Assembly (NCBI RefSeq): GCF_004210375.1
Contig: NC_134830.1
Coordinates: 66,380,326-66,444,325 of the forward strand
Length of the DNA stretch: 64,000 nucleotides
Reading direction: 5' to 3'
Source of the DNA: Tachypleus tridentatus
Lineage: Eukaryota > Arthropoda > Merostomata > Xiphosura > Limulidae
The translations under genes were made by a program, and so were the position numbers. Every line of letters begins with the position of its first letter. The first letter of the stretch is position 1. A model generated the notes under the pieces. It saw nothing but the letters and a program-made list of their open reading frames with translations. It had not been told where the DNA came from and searched no databases. Below are positions 56,909 through 64,000 of the stretch, one piece after another.

Positions 56909-59498
56909 GTATGAGTAATAATAATTAAAAATATTAATGTGAGTAGTTTTTACATGTGTTGCAACTACAGTGTACATGCAGATACCCCTGAAAGATTGTA
57001 TTAACAAACAAAATATGTTTTTGAAATTTATTAAAATAATTGTTTGAAATTTGTACTCGAAGAATGTGGAAATATCTACATTCAGGCATGATTTTTATCT
57101 AAATATCATGCTTGTTACTGTATGCATATGATCTGTAAAATGTGTTTTCCTTTGTTAATATTGCTGCAATTAAGAATAGTTACTAAAGCTAGTACTTCAT
57201 TCTGCTTTCTAAAATGTAGTTGAACAACTTTTGTGCAATGTATCACTTGCATTTTGTTTGCAAATAGTCAACAGAGTACAACAGCTTGTAATATATGAGT
57301 GAGGGAGATTTTAATTTTTTGCTATAGTAATTGATTCACAAGTGATATGGTTTGTGGTAAATACTGTGTTTAGCCATAAAAGCAAACTTCAATAAAATAA
57401 AGTTTATATTGCAAAGAACTAAGTGTTTTATTACTTCTAAGTAAAGTTTAGTAATATTACAAAGCAGTAATTCATATTCTCTATGGGTTATTCAACAGGT
57501 GTTTTTATTTAGATATTAATTTTACAACACTTCATATTAAGTATCATTAGTATAATTTGATATTTACTGCAAAATATATACACAGAACTAACAAAAGTAA
57601 AATAGTTGAATGACTGTTACTGGCAATTTCATGCACTTACACACTATGTGAAAGATTTAAACATAATATATTGAGACAATTTTCTGCAAAATGTTTGTGT
57701 TACAAACCTTTATTTGAAACTTGGTTCTAAATTACTCTACATAGACGTCATAATGAGAGTATTTGCATAAAGGGGAACTTCATTGTGTTTTATCAAATGT
57801 CAAAAATACTCCAAACAAAGAATTGCTAGGAAATATTTCTCATATGTATGAAATAAGGAACTTTGTATTATTAATTCATCTGTGACTGACCTTCCATTTC
57901 ACAGTATATTATACAGCTTGATTAATGCTGGTAAAACTTCAAATGTTTTTTTCTGCATAACTTGTAGTTTCATAGAAAACTTTTAAATATTAAAATTATT
58001 TGAATTTGGTACTTTGATTACTGATGTTTTAGAGTTACATGGGACTTTTGTAATAAGAGATGTGCTTATTATCATGAAAAATAATGTCAAGTGTATTAAG
58101 TTAGATTTTATTTAGAAAATAAAAATTAAAGTTATTTTTTAAGATCATTTGAAGAATTTTAATTTTAAAGGGAAAGAATTTAACATTTTTTTATGCATAT
58201 GATCAGAACCTACAAAAAATGTTATTTTAACACTTTTGTTGCTACATGTGTAGACAAACTATCTAAAATGCTAGGTTTTAATTGTATTGTTTATCTGAAA
58301 CATTAAATTAGTGAACAGTGGGAAGTTTGAGGATCAGTAATCTTTCTTTATTGTAGTAAACAAAATTCCAGACTTTGGTTAATATTACACTTTTCAAATC
58401 TAAAACAAAGGCTATGTAGTTTGTTTTAAAACTGCTAATGATATTGTTCTAGAGGAGGACATGCACATGCATTCATGATAGTGAAAATAAACTTTTTTGT
58501 GACATGATATAGATGTTAGAAATACTGTAGAAGTGAAACTGAAAATCTGTTATAACATTATTATTATTTCTTTTAATGTTAAAATAAGACCACATTGTAA
58601 TGTTAAAATATTTCTCCCAAATCTAAGAAAAATTGTTTTTAGATAATACTGCTATGATATAAAACAGTTGGCTTATATGAATGAAGAAACTAAGTTTGGA
58701 AAATTATTGCTTATTAACTCAAAGTGACTAAAAGGGATTGCATTACTTTGAAAATACTTCATTCAAAGAAATGCATGAATTAGGAATTGTGTAAATATTA
58801 AATAACAAGAAATGACATGGTTGAAATTATATTGAGGATTGCAAAATTTGCCCATAAAATGATCAATGCTGAGATTTATCAAAACAAAAGAAACAGTTTT
58901 AAAAACTATTACTAAAGCTAAATAAAACTATGGAAGAATAGTAGTACAAAATGCCAAACAAATTTTATGGTTTTATGTTGTTGTTTTTTTAAAATTATGT
59001 TAGGGATATACTATGGGAAAAAAGATCTTGCTATAAAGGCCTCAAAATGTTCCTGTTTTGAAAACTACTCTGATTGTTTTTTCCATATTTTTAAGTGTTA
59101 CTAATATATTAGGAAAAGCTAATTCTGAGGATTATTATTATTTTGTTAAAAGTATTTGAATATTGTTGGTAAGTGGCTGAGAATTGAAAATTAATTTTGA
59201 AATTGAGGAAAGTGGTGTATCTTGTACAATGGAAAGTTGAGAAGGGATATTTCTTGTGTGAAACGAACATTAATATTGTTACATTTATAGACATTTGAAT
59301 TTAAATTTGAAATGTACTTAAGACTGGTGAGCATTGACTTTGTAGATTTTGCATGCAGTTTTGATTTATCTAGCTGAAAATTGTGGATAAGTAGGCTAGT
59401 CAAATGATTTGTGGCTTCAGATATATTTCTTATTTTGAGTTTTTTGTCCAAGCTTTTTTCTTTCATTTACCTCCCAGTGTTGGTGGCAGTTAATGGCA
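56909..59498. other. Unassigned AT-rich sequence
   Basis: No ORF or repeat recognised; intronic if the exon at 56805 is real. Confidence 0.45.
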
Positions 59499-59735
59499 TT
59501 TTTTGAAAGACAGGATGGAATGGGAGTGATGTGGCATGTGGGTTTGACTTTTTTTATTTATATATACCTCAGTAAAGTAAGACATTTATGGGCTCTAAAT
59601 TTACATAATGACTTAACAATATGTGTAGTACAAGTGTGATTGGTGGCAAATTTTGAAGATAATATAAGAATAGAAAGAAAATTTTAGGTTGTCATTTCTT
59701 TGTGAATAAGCATCATTTTACACGAAGTGAAGACT
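59499..59735 (+). repeat. Unclassified repeat, copy 1
   Basis: Shares order and wording with 61099-61325: TTTTGAAAGACAGGATGGAA, GGGAGTGATGTGG, GGGTTTGACTTTTTTTATTT, GGCTCTAAATTTACATAATG, TTGGTGGCAAATT. Both copies are in direct orientation, roughly 75% alike by eye. Confidence 0.6.
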
Positions 59736-61098
59736 GAAAGTTTATTTAAAGAAAAGTCTGATACTGCACGTAATAAAACTGTAAAGCTTATCTTGTAAAT
59801 AAATTTATGGCACTGCATTAAATCACAAATGCATGTGTCATGATAACATGGGTATCAGATATCCAATGCACCTCCCATTTTTTTGCGCATATTTGCCTGT
59901 TGACATGTGCATGTTTACTTTCAATTTATTGCTTCTTTCAATCATTATAGAAAATTTTTCTGAACATAGAAACAAACAATGGAGTTAAGTAAAGGTTTAA
60001 GTAACCATGTTTAATAGAGAAACACAATATATTCATTGCTTAACCCTTTGGTATGGAGTTGGTCCATTAAACATGATGTTCTTATTGAAAAAAAATTAAG
60101 ATTTTCTATAATTATGAATTTACCAAGTGTTTCTTTATGAAATTTGGTACAATTTTATAAACATAATGAATTGTACACAGAAAATAAATAATAAATTTTT
60201 ACAAAGTATTTGACTGAATGTATTCAATCATTGTGACTAGTCTTGAAAGCAAGGTGATTTTCATATTTAATTTGTATAAACTCCGAAACGAATACAAAAG
60301 TTTATTTTTGGTAAAACTTTATCTTGTCTTTACTGTCCTAACACTAATATTTGTAAAACTGGGAATGTGAGCTATAATGGAAAATTGAAAAGTGTGAAAT
60401 ATATTTAAGTTGCACTTTCTTTCTAGAAGCACTGCATTGTTTAACGGATAATTAAATACACTTTATTCTCACAGCTAAAGGTTACAATTTTCATATCTGG
60501 GTTCAGTTAGTTTTATTGTTTTGCTGTTGCACTTTGAATGTTCTAAGAGTGCACCAACAGTCATTTATCACAGCCAGGTTACATTTAAACAAGTGATCAA
60601 ACAAGCATAGCACAATCAGTCATGCCTTAGGATGTGCTTTTTCTATCATGATAATTTTTTTTTTCATTTAAGTTTTATTATATAACAAGTTTCAAAATAT
60701 AACATTAAAAATATACATGAAAAAACAAGAAATGTATTACTTGTTTGAACTTCAGCCAACAAGTAGCAAAGCACTGTATGTTCCTTTTTTGTTATAGCAT
60801 TGGTGGTAAGAATATTGTTACTTCAACTACACAATGTGGAACATAGAATATTATCACATGCAAAAACATAATGTCTTAACTCTTATAATTCAACTAGCTT
60901 TCTGACTAAGCTATAAATTGGTTGAAAAATTCCATTAGCTAGTCTATCCAACACCATAAAGGAAAATAATGAAACTGAGACTAATTATTTCCAAACCAGG
61001 AACATGAATAAATCAGGTGAGGAATGTTGTAGGTCAGAATTTTCTATTTCTTTTGGTTCAAAATAATTCAGTAATAAATTTCACTGACAATTATTGAT
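59736..61098. other. Unassigned AT-rich sequence with a TTAACCCTTT motif
   Basis: TTAACCCTTTGGTATGGAG at 60040-60058 resembles the ends of the TTAA-flanked elements near 47 and 49 kb, but no partner end was found with confidence. Confidence 0.4.
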
Positions 61099-61325
61099 AT
61101 CTTTTGAAAGACTGGATGAGGTAGGAGTGGTAGACTTTGGGTTTGGTTTTCTTGTTTATATTTCAATAAAGCAAGAAGTTTAGAGGCTATAAATTTACTT
61201 TATACTTAACAATGTATGTAGAATAAGTTTGTGGTTGGTAGCAAATTAATTAGATAATACAAGTATAGAAAAAAATATTAGGACGTTCAGAGTGAATGAG
61301 CAACAGGTTAGACCTATAGTGAAGA
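61099..61325 (+). repeat. Unclassified repeat, copy 2
   Basis: Diverged partner of 59499-59735. It has CTTTTGAAAGACTGGATGAG, GGGTTTGGTTTTCTTGTTTA and GTGGTTGGTAGCAAATT. No coding content. Confidence 0.6.
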
Positions 61326-61615
61326 TTAAGAAATAACTTGATTTTGTTTTTAAGAAATTAAACCTTAGAATATATTGTAAAAAATTGAATGATAAACTAT
61401 ATTTTGATGTCAAGCTATTCAATATAGATTTAAACTGTTTTAAATTAGATTTTGAATATAAGTGAAAAGTTGTGACATACACATTTGTCATTTAACATAG
61501 GGTTAAGATGTATATCAAAACATTTGAGTAGTTTTACCAATCAGTGTTTGTGTTAGTGGATGCTGGAATGTTATATGCTCAGAAGTTTCAATTGGATCTC
61601 AAATATTGAATGTGG
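61326..61615. other. Unassigned sequence before the second DIRS-like copy
   Basis: No recognisable feature. Confidence 0.4.
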
Positions 61616-64000
61616 GGAAGAAATTTGGAAGTCAATGCTTTGATCCTGTATGCTCAAATACAAAATTATTTGTGTTGTTTCTGACTGTCCCTAGGTTATT
61701 TCCAAGATATACTTACCTCTTCTCCCATGTACAGGTATCACTCAACTACCAAGGTTTCATCTTTGTCCATATAAGCATTGATTTGATATTTTTTCTTGCT
61801 TGTTAGTCTTTTATACCCCACTCAATATTCCTCAGCAATATGTCTTGTAATACTTTTCTCATACATCATTGTGCACCCTCCAGTCTGATACTTTGTAAGT
61901 CCTGCATTCAAATGATTTTATTACTTTTTTTCAACAATGTCACTAATGGGATTCCTGGTATTATGAGTTTTTGGAGATACTTTGAACATTATCATGTTAT
62001 TTGTTTGATAAATATAATTTTTTTTTCTCATTGGATTGTCAAGCCAGTTATGGTACAAATTTTTGGATTATTGTTTATGGCTCATTGGATCTCTCTTCTT
62101 CCATCTCTGAAATCTAGGATCACACAACAATTGGGGGAGCATCACTCTTAGTTGAGGCTGTCAGTGATTTTATTCATAGTGAGATGGAGACATATTTGAA
62201 TCGGTGGTGATCCTAAGAGGTGAAGGGGGATGGGTGAATCTGAGGGTGCATTTAAAGGCAGTTCTCAACATTTAGGAGTCTGAATTCACTCTTTTTGTTG
62301 CTTCTGCAAGTTTGATGGACCTCCAGCCCCTTGAGTTTGGTGGTAAGTTTAGACTCATTGCTAGGGTTTGCAGCTTGATTCTATAGGTTGGATATAATGG
62401 ATGGCTCAGTTTCTTTGCTCTTACAAAACAATTTACATCACAAGATGGCTGAAAGGTCTGTGCAAACATTTTGTGTTTTATATATGGAAAATGTGATTCA
62501 TGCTAGAAGGTTTACTTTTTAGTTACAAGTGGTACAGTTAGGCCTTATCTAACATTTTACCTGAACTTTATGATATTGCTTAAAAACATCAGGTGGGTAC
62601 AGTTATTGACTTTCAAATAATTTCTGCTCTTCAAATTTTGGAGTTCTAAAGCAGAGTTTGTAGTTCACCTGTGTAGGTGTATTTTCCCTGATGGGACAGA
62701 GCAAGTCTACGGACTTTATAATTCACCTTCAGTATTTTGTTTCATTTCAAATCTGTTGGTTAGAAGACATTCAAGATCACCAGTTTCGTTACAAATGAGC
62801 TGGATCTATTGATTTTTACACGAGTTCTACAGTACATTGGTACTCAGAATAGATTCTTTCTTTCTCTATCAAGGTTTCACTGCTTAGTTGGGTTCCCAGC
62901 AGTATTAGTGATTATTATATACCTTTAGTTGCTGTATGGGCCTGGTTCCAAGATTTTAATGGAAATGTGGTAATCTTATCCATTGATCCAGAAGCTCTAC
63001 AGATTCTTGGGTTACAATTTGGTTTAGTTCACATCTTCATGATTATCCACCCTGCATGTAGGGTTTCCATCTCCCACAGTTCCTTGCAATTTGGAACTTA
63101 ATTAAACTCAAATAATCCTAAAACTGGTGTGGGAGTAGTGAGAGTGCCATGCTAGTTCTTTAGAGTTTTATTCCTGTTAGTTGTTGGGTCTATTAAGATG
63201 AAGTTTAGTGTCCAGTCATCGGTCTTCATTGTCTATATCAATGTATAGATTGTCCAAGGTTTACAAGTTAATTATTCTTCTATCTATGTTGTTGTTCTTT
63301 TACTGGGAAGGTAGAGATCTGACTGGTTATAGTTGGCTCCTATCTGCACTTTGCCTTAGTCCCATCACTTTCAGTATTTGTGACATTCAAGGATCAGGTA
63401 TGACAGTTCCAGGATTTTTTTGTTTGGCCTCGCTTGTGCTTAACATGGATTTTGCTGTATTGTATGAGTTTTATTGACCTCTTTATTTCATCATACTGTG
63501 CACACACCATTCCATGGATGATTGGTTACTGCAAGTGACATCTCATCATTTGTTAGGCAATCATATACTGATTCTGCTTTTAGATACAACACAGATAGGC
63601 TTCTCTTTTGGGACTGCAACATTATTCATGCTCCAATTCAATATGCCATCTGTCTTGGTATTTATTTTTCATCTCTTCTTTCATTCTAACTCAATTTTCT
63701 CCCATCCTGCTTAATGTCATACAACAAGACTCCACACTCACCTTTTCTCCTCCCATTACATGGATGGTTCTTTCTTAATCCTTTATTTCTTTGAGACAAG
63801 GACACAAGTTATCTGTTTGTTGATCTTTCAACAACCAGGGATTAGATGTATTTATTATCTGGTTTACGCAGTTTTAATCAGATCTTAAGAGGTTATTAAT
63901 TTGGAATGCTACTAGAATTTGGGTTTGTCTACTGCCACCTCATCCAGAGTGTCATTTTCTTCACAAATGCTCTGCTTTGGGGATGGGGTACATGTGCCAA
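61616..64000 (+). mobile_element. DIRS-like retroelement, copy 2, running off the window
   Basis: It aligns with copy 1 in its first part (TTTTTTCTTGCTTG, AATATGTCTTGTAATACTTT, GCATCACTCTTAGTTGAGGC). Decayed reverse transcriptase and RNase H regions follow and continue to the window edge. The starting point is approximate. The 3' end, where a tyrosine recombinase would be expected, is outside the window. Confidence 0.55.
63350..64000 (+). pseudogene. DIRS-like reverse transcriptase and RNase H, decayed
   Basis: The catalytic box reads HSMDDWLLQV (DD codons within 63511-63531), matching the YLDDWLL form characteristic of DIRS-type reverse transcriptases. LGNHILILLLDTTQIGFSF follows, like the next helix. 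At 63954-63989 the sequence reads IFFTNALLWGWG, the expected RNase H start (FTDASL.GWGA) with the catalytic Asp changed to Asn. Stops lie between the parts, so it is not functional. Confidence 0.6.

Overview
This looks like eukaryotic nuclear DNA from an arthropod, most likely a chelicerate. I favour a horseshoe crab because the two commonest tRNA-derived SINE families look like ones I associate with those genomes, but that is recollection and was not checked. The window is AT-rich, has no bacterial gene organisation, and is mostly old, broken mobile elements in long stretches of unassigned non-coding sequence.

The one clear host gene is an intact intronless UQCRH (complex III hinge protein) at 14429-14692. 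It lies between two same-strand fragments of a CR1/L2-like LINE. Weaker host signals are a candidate terminal exon with poly(A) signals (26340-26453) and two candidate exons whose phases match (45232-45278 and 56805-56908).

Mobile elements, left to right: a 534-bp TA-flanked MITE with a natural empty site beside it (414-947); many SINE copies in three named families (A, B, C); a DNA element with CACTATG-like ends (6071-7575) and an opposite-strand relative (42125-43524) that keeps the other part of the same protein; a Gypsy-type gag/protease remnant (10986-12100); a nearly full-length RNase H-bearing I-group LINE (18410-24830) and a decayed second copy (52757-56557); a Jockey-like LINE on the minus strand (30041-32236); a mariner deletion derivative (32245-33129) next to a Tc1 element with long inverted repeats (33134-34686); a Gypsy pol remnant on the minus strand (36480-38160); a SINE inserted in a SINE (40873-41442); TTAA-ended candidate elements (47032-47817, 49085-50588); and two DIRS-like retroelement copies (50740-52690 and from 61616 past the window end).

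The most interesting shared signal is at the 3' ends. The I-group LINE and SINE families A and B share a tail containing CAGATAGCC and GCTTTGYG-like blocks inside a small inverted repeat. The stem bases differ between families but still pair. This is the pattern expected if the SINEs borrow the reverse transcriptase of this LINE. Every element seen is inactive, by frameshift, deletion or lost catalytic residue.
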